A stretch of 64,000 nt of DNA from contig JADFUC010001889.1 of the NCBI GenBank assembly GCA_019722365.1, forward strand, positions 3,100,001 through 3,164,000. Reading direction: 5' to 3'. Source of the stretch: Lithospermum erythrorhizon (Eukaryota > Streptophyta > Magnoliopsida > Boraginales > Boraginaceae). The translations under genes were made by a program, and so were the position numbers. The notes under the pieces were generated by a model that was given only the letters and a program-made list of their open reading frames with translations, did no database searches and was not told where the DNA came from. Shown here piece by piece: positions 48,688 to 60,489 of this stretch; positions within the stretch are counted from its first letter, which is position 1, and every line of letters starts with the position of its first letter.

Positions 48688-51049
48688 ATGGAGAAAGAAT
48701 TGATAAGTCGATGTAGTAGCTATAACCCTTTATATGAATTGTCCCCTACACCCTCGCCGTCTTCAGCTACAGCCCCGGCTTTAGTTTTATCGAACTCAGG
48801 GAAGCGAATTGATCAGGCTGGAAAGAAGAAGTATGTAAAGCAGGTGACAGGTCGTCACAATGACACGGAGCTGCATTTGGCGGCTCAAAAGGGCGATCTT
48901 TTGTCAGTCAGGCAAATTCTTAATGATATTGACTCTCAAATGGTGGGGACTCTGAGTGGAGAAGACTTGGATCGAGAGGTTGCTGAGATTCGTGCATCAG
49001 TGGTGAATGAGGTCAATGAACTGGGTGAAACAGCGTTGTTTACAGCGGCTGAAAAAGGGCACCTTGATGTGGCGAAAGAGCTTCTGAAGTATTCAAACAA
49101 GGATACACTTCTGAGAAAGAATCGATCAGGGTTTGATCCGTTGCATATAGCTGCAATACAAGGACACCATGGTATCTAATGCCTGGTCATTTTATTTCTT
49201 GTACTTCTCATATCTTAGTGATCTCTGATGTTGCTCGACAACTTAGTGATTTTTTTAAAGTAAATGTGCTTACACTATGGGCTATGACAATTGGTTGATA
49301 AGTTACAGGAAAATCCTGTTGGCAATTTTTCGTATAAATTATCTATTTTAGACAGTACCTTAGCTCAAATCTTGGTCTTTCACTATTGACCTATATGTTT
49401 GAGTTAACTAATTCATCACTAACCTTCTTAGTTACAGGCATATAGCGGAAATGCCTTTGCTGATGAAAAGAAGCTGCCATCTTATTACTGCATAATTCTG
49501 TGTATTATGCTGCCATAGTGCATGCTAATTTCCTTGTTAAACCATGTGACGAATTTAGGCAGTCTAAATGATTACGCAGTCTCATAAGAATGAGTGTTGT
49601 GTTCCTGGAACTTTTTTTTATATTTGTAGTTGTGTATGTGTACCCAGAAACTAGAGTCTTAGAGAGCACTTATGACTAAACCTTATCTGATGGTACCTTT
49701 AACTAATTTGTTTCTCTATTGATTTCAGCTATTGTTCAAGTGTTTCTAGACCATGACCAAGAACTTAGTAAAACTATCGGGCCTTCCAATGCTACCCCAC
49801 TTATATCAGCAGCAACCAGAGGGCACACATCTGTGGTTAATGAACTACTATCAAAGGATAGCGGTCTACTAGAAGCATCCAGATCCAATGGAAAAAATGC
49901 ACTGCATTTAGCTGCCAGACAGGGCCATGCTGACATAGTCAAGGCCTTGCTTGACAAGGATCCACAACTGGCTAGAAGGACAGACAGGAAAGGGCAAACA
50001 GCCTTACATATGGCTGTCAAAGGAGTCAATTGTGAGGTTGTAAAGTTACTCCTTGAAGCTGATGCAGCTATTGTTATGCTGCCAGACAAGAAAGGTAACA
50101 CTGCATTGCATGTTGCTACCAGGAAGAAACGATCAGAGGTACATGTCACTACTCACTACCACTAAATTTTCTTGAATGACAAATACTTCAAATGATTTTA
50201 ATCGAGCGTTGTCTCTTCCAGATAGTGAACGAGTTACTATGCCTACCTGATATCAATGTGAATGCACTCAATAGGGATCACAAAACTGCTTTTGACATTG
50301 CTGAAGATCTTCCCCTTTCCGAGGAATCATCGGATATAAAAGAGTATCTTCACCGTTGTGGTGGTCTTAGAGCAAATGAATTGAACCAGCCGAGAGATGA
50401 ACTGAGGAAAACAGTGACTCAGATCAAGCAAGATGTCCACATTCAGCTTGAACAAACCAAGAGAACTAATAAAAATGTCCATGGAATTGCGAAAGAACTC
50501 CGGAAGCTTCACCGAGAAGGGATCAACAATGCCACAAACTCAGTTACAGTGGTGGCTGTGCTGTTTGCTACTGTTGCGTTTGCTGCTATTTTTACCGTGC
50601 CTGGTGGAGATAGTGATAGTGGGATGGCTGTGGCTGTGAAACGTGCGTCTTTCAAAATTTTCTTCATCTTTAATGCCATTGCATTGTTCACATCCCTTGC
50701 TGTGGTCGTAGTTCAGATTACATTGGTCAGAGGTGAGACTAAGGCAGAGAGGCGAGTTGTGGGGGTGATTAATAAGTTGATGTGGTTGGCCTCTGTCTGT
50801 ACATCTGTAGCCTTTATGGCATCCTCTTATATAGTAGTTGGCAGGAAGTATGAATGGGCTCCTATTCTGGTCACAACTGTTGGAGGGTTGATAATGGGTG
50901 GGGTTCTTGGGACCATGACATACTATGTAGTTAAGTCGAAGAGTAAAAGGGGGTTGAGAAAGAGGCAAAAACAATCCAGGAGTGGATCCAATTCGTGGTA
51001 CGTATCTGAGTCTCATTCAGAAGATATTGATCGAATTTATGCCCTTTAG
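48688..51049 (+). CDS. ITN1-like ankyrin-repeat membrane protein (PGG domain), three exons
   Basis: Exons are 48688-49171, 49729-50138 and 50222-51049, with gt/ag borders and matching phases, giving 573 residues; Arabidopsis ITN1 is about 590. After a variable N-terminus come ankyrin repeats (TELHLAAQKGDLLSVRQIL, GETALFTAAEKGHLDVAKEL, FDPLHIAAIQGHH, ATPLISAATRGHTSVVNELL, KNALHLAARQGHADIVKALL, QTALHMAVKGVNCEVVKLLL, NTALHVATRKKRSE and NVNALNRDHKTAFDIAE). Then follows a PGG domain: LRKLHREGINNATNSVTVVA, FAAIFTVPGGD and four hydrophobic membrane segments. The tail is basic (KSKSKRGLRKRQK) and Ser-rich. ITN1 acts at the plasma membrane in salt and ABA/ROS responses; ion-stress signalling here is inferred from that relation. 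No lesion seen. Confidence 0.93.
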
Positions 51050-53224
51050 TTCTAGGTGGCGTCTTAGCAGCAGATAACCAGTGATTTTAGACATTAAGTT
51101 GAACTATCCTAAAGAAACCGTAGGAGAGGAAGATGTGAGGGGTTCTGGCTGCTCGAACTTGCTCTGAAGTGCAAGTACTGCATCAAACTTTTGTGGATGA
51201 CTGTTTCATTGAAGTAGTTCTAATCAAACTCTTTCTTATTCAAAAAGTTATTGTGGCGTGGCTTAGCTACCTTCGCCTGTGTAATTATATTTTGGATGCA
51301 AAGGGCATTGGACAAATATTGAGAAGTACTGTAATAACTTAACAGTGTTTAGGTTTGTCGAATCTTGACTGTAATCTTGTAAAGAAAGAGTTCACTCTTA
51401 TATTATGAAGTCCATGTGTTACACTGTTACTGCTGTGAAAAACTTCTTCTAGTGATCTTGCTCACTTTTAATAGAAGTCTTAGCTCACCATCATTATGTG
51501 CTATATATTCAAGCATATATTGAATATGCTTTCACTGTTTTCTCATTCCCCTCGTGGAATCCGAGCTGATCTGCTCTGCCTTTGGTTGCACGTCGAAACC
51601 ACTTTGTAGATGTCTGTGGTCAATGCTCTCTGATGTATAGGAGTGATAAAGTAGTTTCTATGGTCAATAACCTCTGATGTGTAGGTGTTGCCAAAGTATA
51701 CAAAAAGTTGCCAAGCACATCCAGGTACACTTTTCTTCCTTTAAAAGTGAAAAACTACTCCATCCTCTTTGAGTATTGTTGTATCAAGCATGCATCATAA
51801 TATTGGCAATTGGCTCATGCAATTATGAGGCATAAAGACCTCAACTTTTTGCATGTATATGATGGTGTCAATATGATCCTTCACAAGAGAAAGGGTTAAT
51901 ATATGATGGTGTCAATATTTAATGTTGCTTTTACACTATCTAGTGGAAACATTTGCAGAAGCTTAACAAAGAAGAAATCAGTAGTGACAACAAAGCATTC
52001 TTGTTATATGTTTTAAAGTTATTTTAATGATGAACATCATCAAATGATCAATTTTTTCTGGGTTCTTTAGCTCTAGTCTTGACAAAGATCTTGCAGACAT
52101 ATTTTCTTAGTTTAAGGTTTCATACATCTAGTAGAAGTCCATGAGAAGCTGAAAAGTAAGGGCACTAGACTACTCACTAGAAGATAATTATTTTGCTTTC
52201 AATTAAGTTTATGATGATATACTTCATAGTAGCCCAGGTTTGCTTTGAATAGATATAATGCTCTTAGATGAATGCCCTATTTACAAAATCTAAATAAGTC
52301 ATTCAAATAAAAACGAAAGAAAATTATTTATCAATTTTTTTAACTTGATGCATGGATCCAAGCTAATATTAAAGTAATTAAAGTCAAACATAACATAGTG
52401 CAAAACATAACCAGAAATTGTGGCTTTTGTTGTCCATGGGACAGCTCTTGCCCTGTGTATCATTTAAAAAGAAGGTTTAGTTTTGTTACTCCTATTAGAC
52501 TTTTTCATTAGATTGGTATGCCTCATTCATTAAAAAAGATGGGGTTTATTTTATTTGAATGCAAGGATACAAGTTATTTTGGTAGACACATTACTTCTTT
52601 GATGAGTTGCTTTCTATTCTCTCCCTTAACAATCTTGTTTTCATCTGGCATCCAGGTCATTAGTGAAAGTATAGTATAGTTCCTTCATTCTTATTCTAAT
52701 GACTTGTCTTGTCTCTGTAAATAGATTATTCAAATAAGAACGAAGAATGAAAGTATTAAAAAGAAGCAGTGTATATGATCAATGGCTTGAAATAAACTAA
52801 TTATCTTTTGAGTTACACTGATTGCTCTGAACTTCCACTCAGTAGTGATATCAGTCAAAAGATGTTTCCAAAAAAATTAAAAGATACTTTCAATATGATG
52901 CCTAAAGAAGCTCTGATTATTGAATGAAACAATCTATCTTGTCATTGATGAAACTTTTATCACTAATGAATTAAAAGATTAAACTATGCAGCATAAGTAA
53001 AGATGAAATGGTGAATTTGAAACATCATGTATTTTCATAAGATTGTCTGAAAAAGTTTTGCTCTTCATTTTCTTGAAGAACCTAGTTCTAGCAGTTCCTG
53101 GAAACATGGAAAGTCTGCACAAGAGTTTTACTAAGTTATATGATGGCAAGTACCAAGGAACTTATAAAAGAAACTATCGTTCTCCGGTGGGACAAAAAGG
53201 AAGGGAGGGAGGAGGAGTAATAGA
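51050..53224. other. Intergenic, no gene seen
   Basis: Contains the ITN1-like 3' flank. No recognisable coding region or RNA gene. The 61-residue frame at 53043 is unsupported. Confidence 0.5.
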
Positions 53225-54173
53225 TTAACCCCTGCAAAGACCTGCTCTTTCTTGGTCCTCATGAATTATTCTTGAAGCAGACAACGAACATATCCCAATA
53301 TCACTTAAAGTCTTTCTTGTTTGACACTGCTGCTGGGATTTTTTACAATGAGCAATTGCAGCCTGAATAGGATTCTCAACCTCCATGTTTGAACTGATGC
53401 TTTTGTTGAAAAACTGCATATCTTGAAATCCATTTGAATTATTTGAGCTTGAAGCCGAAGAAGAACCTAATGAAGACTCTGAAGATGTATATTTTGATGA
53501 TGATATACGTTTGAATGCCCCAGAAAATGACCTCCTGTGGTGGGCCTTCTCAATATCCACATTATCTTCCTTTTTGAAGCTCCTTGAGATGACTGGTGAT
53601 GGTATTTGATGTCTACCTTTCTGAATTTGGCCAAATGGTCCTTTTATGGCTACAATTGCATGTTTGTCTTCACAAATTTCAGCATTTGGAACCATTGATT
53701 CATTCACATTATTCAAAGTTGTTGCACTTGACTTATCTGAGCAACCAGATTTAGTAAAAAATGATTTCAGATAAGCCCGGGAAGCTTTAAGTTTCGAATT
53801 CAATGCAGACTGCTTAATCAGCTTCAGCCTTTTAGTCCAAGACTTCTTTGGATTCTGATCATCATCCCCTGTTTGGTTGTTTGCCTTTTCGGCTAGATAA
53901 TCTTGCAGGTACTCGTCCGGGTGTAGCTCCCGGCTGACCTGACAAGACTCAGCCGGCGATATATTGCAGGACTCAAATGGGGTATTGGCTATTGGAGTAT
54001 TGGCCGAGGGTGTAAAAATAGGGGTGCTAAAAGAGTCTTCAGAATGAAGAGAAAAAATTTTCCATCAACAGAGATTGTAGCAATCTTTTCTAAGATATTA
54101 TTTCTTGTGAGCCTACTTCCATGTCTATATAATCATCATCTGAATAATCAGCTGCATTCAGATGTGCATCCAT
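53225..54173 (-). pseudogene. Membrane-associated kinase regulator (MAKR/BKI1-like), two frame breaks
   Basis: MAKR proteins are plant-specific, basic, plasma-membrane-tethered regulators of receptor kinases, related to BKI1. The N-terminus starts at ATG 54173 (MDAHLNAADYSDDDYIDMEV). The main body follows in another frame: STPIFTPSANTP, NISPAESCQVSRELHPDEYL, PKKSWTKRLKLIKQSALNSK and LKASRAYLKSFFTKSGC. Then come RRSFSGAFKRISSSK, the kinase-interacting NPIQAAIAHCKKSQQQ and the typical end IHEDQERAGLCRG. Between them the N-terminal frame meets TAG after EIIS. The connecting text reads NNILEKIATISVDGKFF in a third frame. Two single-base changes are thus needed, one near the A-run at 54052-54057. 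The body has no early ATG of its own. Degenerating copy, or base-calling indels. Confidence 0.8.
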
Positions 54174-57100
54174 GTTAGCTCTATATTTTTTGCTCTCGCC
54201 TCGCAGGTGCTTCTTTTGTAAGGCTCTCAGGTTTGAAGGGAAATGAGACCATAGGGGTGTTTTTTAAGAGCATGGGGATGCCAAAGTTATGAAAAAGGCA
54301 TAAGCATTCAGAATAGTTTTTTGTTTTTTGAGATGCTCCCAAAGTTTTAGATACAAAACATTAAAAAAATAGGTAATGGAGTTGAACCCTTCATGGTCCA
54401 GCCTCAAATAATCTCAATACCTATTTACATTAGTGTATAAAATATGTGATCTCTACACATTGACTTTATGTGGTGCACTGGTGCTACTTCTTATTATTGC
54501 CGACTTTCTTACTTCAAGCTAAAAAAATGTATTGTATTTGTTATACTCCATATTTCATTTTGCATGTTACAGAAATAAGAAAACTATAGAAGGTCAATCA
54601 ATGATTGATTAGTCAATAATCTTTGTTGGATTAGCTATAGCTATATTATTAACAATTTTTATTTGTTGCATTTTGTCCCTCAAGTGATAAGACATCCATT
54701 GAAGAGAGATCCAAGCACAATGGTGTCTTAGTTATTGTCCTTAGTTGTACTTGATGGGTAGTTAGGAGTCTTAGGTTGATCATTAAGGGATTAAATGTGC
54801 CACATTCCTTAATATTACAACTTCACTTCAATAATCAAGCTCAATTAACTAACTCCATAATTAGGCATATATTCTTTTTACAACCAATAATCATGACACT
54901 AATGGCCTGATTTTAGTACATCAAATATTCGAAGTTCATGAATTTACATTTTAAAATTAATAACAATATCTTTTTATGTATCATAACATAATAGACTTTG
55001 TAAACCTATCCTATGAACTCCAGAAAAAATTATTCATGCATCTCTCTGATCTTTCCCCCTTTTTTTCTTTGTGTGTGCACATTCGTGCGGAGTCTAAACA
55101 AATGTAGTTTCTTTAAAGACGCACAAATTCTATATTATTGTAAGGTTCTTGGTAGTTCAAGGCTCACTTAGGCTTTACCTAGTTAACTTTTACTGAAAAT
55201 CTGGATTGTTTTCTGACTTTTATTCTTGTCTTTAAGAGGAAAAAGAATACCCCATTCATAGATTTTCCAATGGTTGGCTCTTCATTTATTGAATAGTTAT
55301 TTTGTGCATCTTTGCAAAGCTATTGTTCATTTGTTGTTTGAAACATTATTGAAGTCCTGATATTATGTGACATAGATGGTGGCTTTGGGACCAGAGAAGT
55401 GGACAATATTATCCGACATTTGGTGGTGGAGGGAGAAGCCAGAGGAAGGGTGCCTGTGAAGCTCGAGAACATATGGATCATCACTTCATGAGTTGGTATT
55501 GTATGCTGGAAAGGAAGTACAAATAAAAGCGGCGTCGTCTTGTGTAATGAAATCGTATATGGAGCTATGATTTATAAGTTGAATTATCTCTTTAAGCTAA
55601 ACTAAAGCCAAAAATATGGCAAATTATTTTCGCCAGTAAAACTCTCTTACATCAGAAAAGTATGTTAATTGACTATTTAACCATAATATAAATAGTTAAA
55701 ATCCAACATCATTAGGAAAAGAGTGAGATTTTATAACAAATTACTCCGTATATTGGAATTCAAAAGCTAATATAAAGATAAGCAAATATGGAACTTTCGA
55801 ACAAACTTTCATGGATTTTGGAAGCTAATATGGAGTTAGATAGAAGTGTGGCTAGGTTATAATTGTAAATAATTTTTTTTAAATAATTTGTACATTATAT
55901 ATGAAGGGTATAAAAGTCATAATTGGTGTAGGAGAAATTATAATTGATGTAGAAAGCGCAACTCTAAAATATAGGTAATTAAATCTAGTCTATATTCAAC
56001 TCTTCTTTGGACTCCCTTTCTACGTTGATTTATGATGATAATAGTTTCACATCTTCTTACTTCTTACTGATGCATCTATGGAGTCCTAGTGGCATGAGCA
56101 TACTGATGAGTGCTTATTTTTCGAGTCTTTAAATTGAGATGAGACGAAATTTGAGTCTTGACTAAATACAATTACTTGATGGAGGGGCCAGGGGGATTTA
56201 TCTAGAAGTGCGGAATTCCCAAACCCGCTACGTCGGTACTCGCACCCTTGGCTTTGGGTCTCGGGATGTCGAGATTGCCGGATGCAATTCCGAGGTAGTT
56301 TTTAGTTATGCCCCACTCCCTACTTTGAGTGGTTATTCTTGAGGTGTCTCAGCAGTCCGTGTTCTCATGATGATCTGTGATGAAACCCGGGGTTAGAGAT
56401 CTGCGCAAACGCGGCCAAAGTCGATCGGGCTCCGATGCTAAGTTAGTTTGGGTGTTTCTACGGCTATTGAGCTTGATGAAGTTTCGGTTTAGCATTACCT
56501 TGAAATGAAAGCGATGATGGGTATTTATAGGAAATACTTGGTCGAGTCACTTGGGTAATGAATGATGTCGCGTCGCTGCAGATGCTTGCTGATTTGAAAC
56601 ATGTAATTGAGGCATTGCGGATTGGATCTTTATATGATAGGCGTTGATCGTTTAGGGCATTCTTTATCCGTCAAATGCTCCTTTGTATGTCGTCGATTAC
56701 CGCCGATTCTATTTTTCTTTGAAATAGAAAAAGAAAAAGACAATATTCTTTTAGATCTTATTTCAAAGATAAGTTGTAGACATAAATAAGTTATTAAATC
56801 AATAACGTCGAAAGTTTGTTATTTCTGCTGGCTTCTCGTCGTCTCATGTTATAGGTGACCGGACTAGTTTTCAAGTACAACTATTAATCCCATTCTCAAC
56901 TCGTGACTAGTTATCCTCGATCAAACATTATTTTGACAATATATATAAAATCATTCCACTATCTTATGACACCCCTATGCCATACATAAGGCTAAGAGGA
57001 TGCCCCAATAAAAATGTATTTCTTCTAAGAACAAATATATAAAATGAGACGTGTTCAAACAAAATCAAAATCTTCATAAAGTCGCAAATTGTTATGTTTT

Positions 57101-59386
57101 AATAGCAAAATGACGTTTCCACTATAGACAATGACTAGAACCACATGAGTTGATGACCCACCATCCCACAAAATATGGAGGCTATGGTTCTTATGTTTGG
57201 ATTTTGACTTGCAATAATCATCAACTTTCTTAAATCCCATTAAGGGGCTCCATTGCAAGGACATCCTACCATCAATTCTCAATCAGAAGAACAATTAATC
57301 TGCATTACTTACTATTATTCCAAATGACTTCATTCCACCACCAATATTGTGATCTTCTACAACAAAACCTTTTGTCAATGAACAAAATGATTATGTTCTT
57401 CCAAAGACTAAAAATATTATTTGAATTTCTGTAAGTGGATATTTTTCCATCCATTTATATGACAAAGATCAATCCCACTTTTCCCTATTGCTTGCATTAT
57501 GAGCTGGTGAGGAAGCATGAGGATTCCCTATTAATACCCCAGTCTAGTAGCAACAGGGTCCTCAAGGACCTTTGCTATAAAATGATCATTTATCATTCAC
57601 TTTCTATCTATAAATCATCAATAATTCAATATGGTATTATGGCCTTGGGCTTCAAACAGTAATAATATTTGCATGTTGATGATTTTGCAATTGAGTTTTG
57701 TACCTTCAATAATGTTCAAATAATTGGTTGTTCGATAAAAAATATTTGACATTCAAGTCAATATTGATTCAGTAGAGTTCATGTAATATATGAGTAAATT
57801 TAAAAGAACGCTTTCCGTCATAACATGATGTATATACCCCTGTTAAATATTTAGAAGGCAGCACGGACGTTATTATGAGAAATTAATTGGTGAGAAGTCA
57901 ATGTAGTGCGGATCAAAATGCAACTTTTGAGTCGGTTATGAGAACGAAAGTGTTACGGTATTATTATTGGGGACCAAAATTCAACTTGATGTCACTTTTG
58001 GAGACCATTTCAACAATTCGCTCAAATTTTATGTATTATTTTGAAGTAGTCCTTGTTTGATTAATGTCTCATTTACGATCCAAATTGTTAATATTGCAAC
58101 CTTTTTAAGGCCTTAATGTGCTCAAAGGTGATTAATATTACAAAAAATGTATTAAAAATGACATAATTTGCATTGTTATTATTAATAAATTATTAATAAA
58201 TAAAAAACTTAATGAACCAAAAAATTTCTCCTAATTTTGGACTCTGAAATGGGTCCGGCCGAAAATAAAGCCTACTTAATTGATTCCTTAATACATATTT
58301 GGATCAATGACTCTTCATTTCGGGACCCAATTGTTAATGCGGGTTCTCAAATGTTATCGAGTTCAATATATAAAGCTCGACTTGTAAAGGGTCAATAAGC
58401 ATTTGGCATTTCTTCAAGAGTTGATTGAGCACATGTTGAGCATAGGCTAGGCTTGGCTAATCGATAAGCAACCATAGACCATAGTTATCCTATTCATTTA
58501 TAAACTTGTTGAATACAATGCTAATTTACACTATTTTGTTACAAATGTTTCAGCATACATAGATCATAAGCTCGAAAACTATATCCAAAACACAAACCAT
58601 GAGCAATAGCCCCATTGAAATGGCGTACTTTGGGCAAAAAATACAGCAAACGTCACTGGTCGTGAAAATATTTTCACCTGAAGATGAGAATAAATTGGTT
58701 GATAGATAGTGTATCTATTATACAAACAACTGACTTATTTTAATATTCATTTTTTCATTTATTTTTTATTGAACGAAACACATAAGACCACCTCCAATAG
58801 CACATATTTGAAGGGGTATTTACTTATAGTAGGACGTATTTGGAAGGGGTAACTTTTTCTCTATTTTTGAAGAATTATTGAATAATTATTGCATTATTCT
58901 GACAATGGGAAGTAGTGTGGGACACGGTGAAGAAGAGGGATATGAGGAGATAACACAAAAATCCACAATCGACCAACCATGCACACCACATCTATTTATT
59001 TGACATTTTTGATATATTATTTTATTGAATTTAATTTTTTTTTTTTTGCATCAATATTTTTTATTTTTCAAAATCTATAAATAAAGACTAGGTTTGTTTG
59101 ATTTGGACACAGAAAAAATTACGATTTCCTCTTTTCATTAAAAGATAATGAAATAATAATATTATCTTATGGAGGAAGAGAAAATTATGGTTGTGAGATA
59201 AAGTGGAATAATTTTTGAAATATCTCACTGTTAGCAAAAATACAAAATATTTATAAAAATATAAAAAAGAATAATGTGATATGAAATATTTAGGAGATAA
59301 ATTATCTCCTATATGATGTAAGATGAGAAAGTTAATAATTCAGGCATTTTTGTGGAGGTTCTGTATATGAATCTTTAATGATAATT
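54174..59386. other. Intergenic, no intact gene
   Basis: Mostly AT-rich. A short open stretch near 55380-55490 (GGFGTREVDNIIRHLVVEGE) looks coding-like but has no recognised family or partner exon. A GC-richer block lies at 56160-56480. Confidence 0.45.
56160..56480. repeat. GC-richer repeat-like block
   Basis: Contrasts with the AT-rich surroundings (cggaattcccaaacccgcta, gtctcgggatgtcgagattg, cgcaaacgcggccaaagtcg). No coding motif recognised. Probably a fragment of an LTR or other dispersed repeat. Confidence 0.35.
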
Positions 59387-59454
59387 TATGATAGTGTCAA
59401 TTTAATTACTTTGTGAGCATTATGATAGTGTCAATTTAATTACTTTGTGAGCAT
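59387..59454. repeat. 34-bp perfect tandem duplication
   Basis: The unit tatgatagtgtcaatttaat + tactttgtgagcat occurs twice in a row without a mismatch. Confidence 0.95.
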
Positions 59455-60147
59455 TTAGAAGTATAGGCAAAGCATGCCTAGGCGGCGCAGCTTGCAAGTC
59501 CAATAAATTCATTAACCATATCTCATACGGTTATGTTAATTGACATTCCCAATAGTAATGATCATTTTAGGCTTAATTTCGTCATCTCCCGAACTGTCAA
59601 AACGATTTTAAATAAGGGATTATATTTTTTTTTTGATATTTTCAAGCGAGAGATCAAATTATACTATCTTTTAAAATCAAAAATTAACCTGTTCTCTTTC
59701 GGAGTTTTGAGTGCGCCGTCAATTTGCATTTTATATAAAGCGAATCCAGGAAACACACACAAAATTAGATTTTGGAGAGATTTTGTAATAGATAAAAATA
59801 TGGGTTAAATTTGTCAAACTTAAAAATATTAAACTTAATAAGAAATAAAAAAATAATAAAATCACTCTCCCATACGTCTTCTAAATGGCCCCAGCACCGA
59901 CCCTGCCGGCATACCGACCCATTATTTCGTACAGCCTTGGTTCCCCCGGTTTTGCTCCCACGGTACTCCGCCCCGCATTTCTTACTCGGTAGCTGACGCT
60001 TCCGCCTCAGTTCTTGCCCGCGAAATTCCGCGCCCCGATCCCAGCGGTGTCGCGCTGACCCCTCCCCTTTTGCTTTAATCCGCAATCGATACGACCTCGC
60101 GCCGCTTTCTCCACGAGAACCGCGCTTTCCTTTTTCTCCATAGAGTT
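59455..60147. other. Intergenic, C-rich block from 59880
   Basis: From about 59880 to 60130 the + strand is C-rich (gccccagcaccgaccctgcc, ccccggttttgctcccacgg) in an otherwise AT-rich region. Frames on both strands (59765-60085 minus, 59811-59996 plus) have no recognised similarity. Confidence 0.4.
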
Positions 60148-60489
60148 CTACTGAGTTTTGATGATTTTACAAATTAGGGTGGGTTGGGGGTTGCGGTGGT
60201 TGTTGGGCCAGTGGTTGGTGGACTGATAGTGAATGGCGGCGAGAAATGGTTGTGTGTTAGGGGGTGAGTGGTGGATGGGGGGCTGAGGAATAAGGTTGGG
60301 TTGGGCGTGGGGAGAAGGGTGGGTCCAAGAAGAGAGCCCGGCCATTATCACAGCAGCGACAATTTGTGTGTGGAGGGAAATGACCATTTTGCCATTTTGT
60401 ATACTAGCGAACACGATCGATTCTAATAAGCAAACAAGCGGTGGTGCTAGCGACAAGTAAATTTTCTCGGGCTTATAAGCCAAAGGCAT
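60148..60489 (-). CDS. Hypothetical 113-residue ORF, Pro/His/Asn-rich
   Basis: It starts at ATG 60489. A hydrophobic stretch (LAPPLVCLLESIVFASI and QIVAAVIMAGLSS) is followed by a Pro/His/Asn-rich tail (HPSPHAQPNLIPQPPIHHSP). The composition follows directly from the G-rich + strand of this block, so it may be a by-product rather than a gene. No family recognised, and no supporting splice or promoter signal. Confidence 0.15.
   Translation of the reverse strand: MPLAYKPEKIYLSLAPPLVCLLESIVFASIQNGKMVISLHTQIVAAVIMAGLSSWTHPSPHAQPNLIPQPPIHHSPPNTQPFLAAIHYQSTNHWPNNHRNPQPTLICKIIKTQ
60298..60323 (+). other. G-quadruplex-capable motif
   Basis: Five G-tracts of three or four with loops of 2, 3, 4 and 1 bases (ggg tt ggg cgt gggg agaa ggg t ggg). 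It sits in a strand-asymmetric G-rich block, about 60178-60330, with additional G runs near 60178-60192 and 60259-60282. Confidence 0.75.

Noticed and set aside
49736..50149. 137-residue minus-strand ORF
   Set aside because: Antisense shadow of the ankyrin-repeat exon.
50540..51016. 158-residue minus-strand ORF
   Set aside because: Antisense shadow of the PGG-domain exon.
55380..55490. Coding-like stretch GGFGTREVDNIIRHLV
   Set aside because: Short, no recognised family, no partner exon or start.
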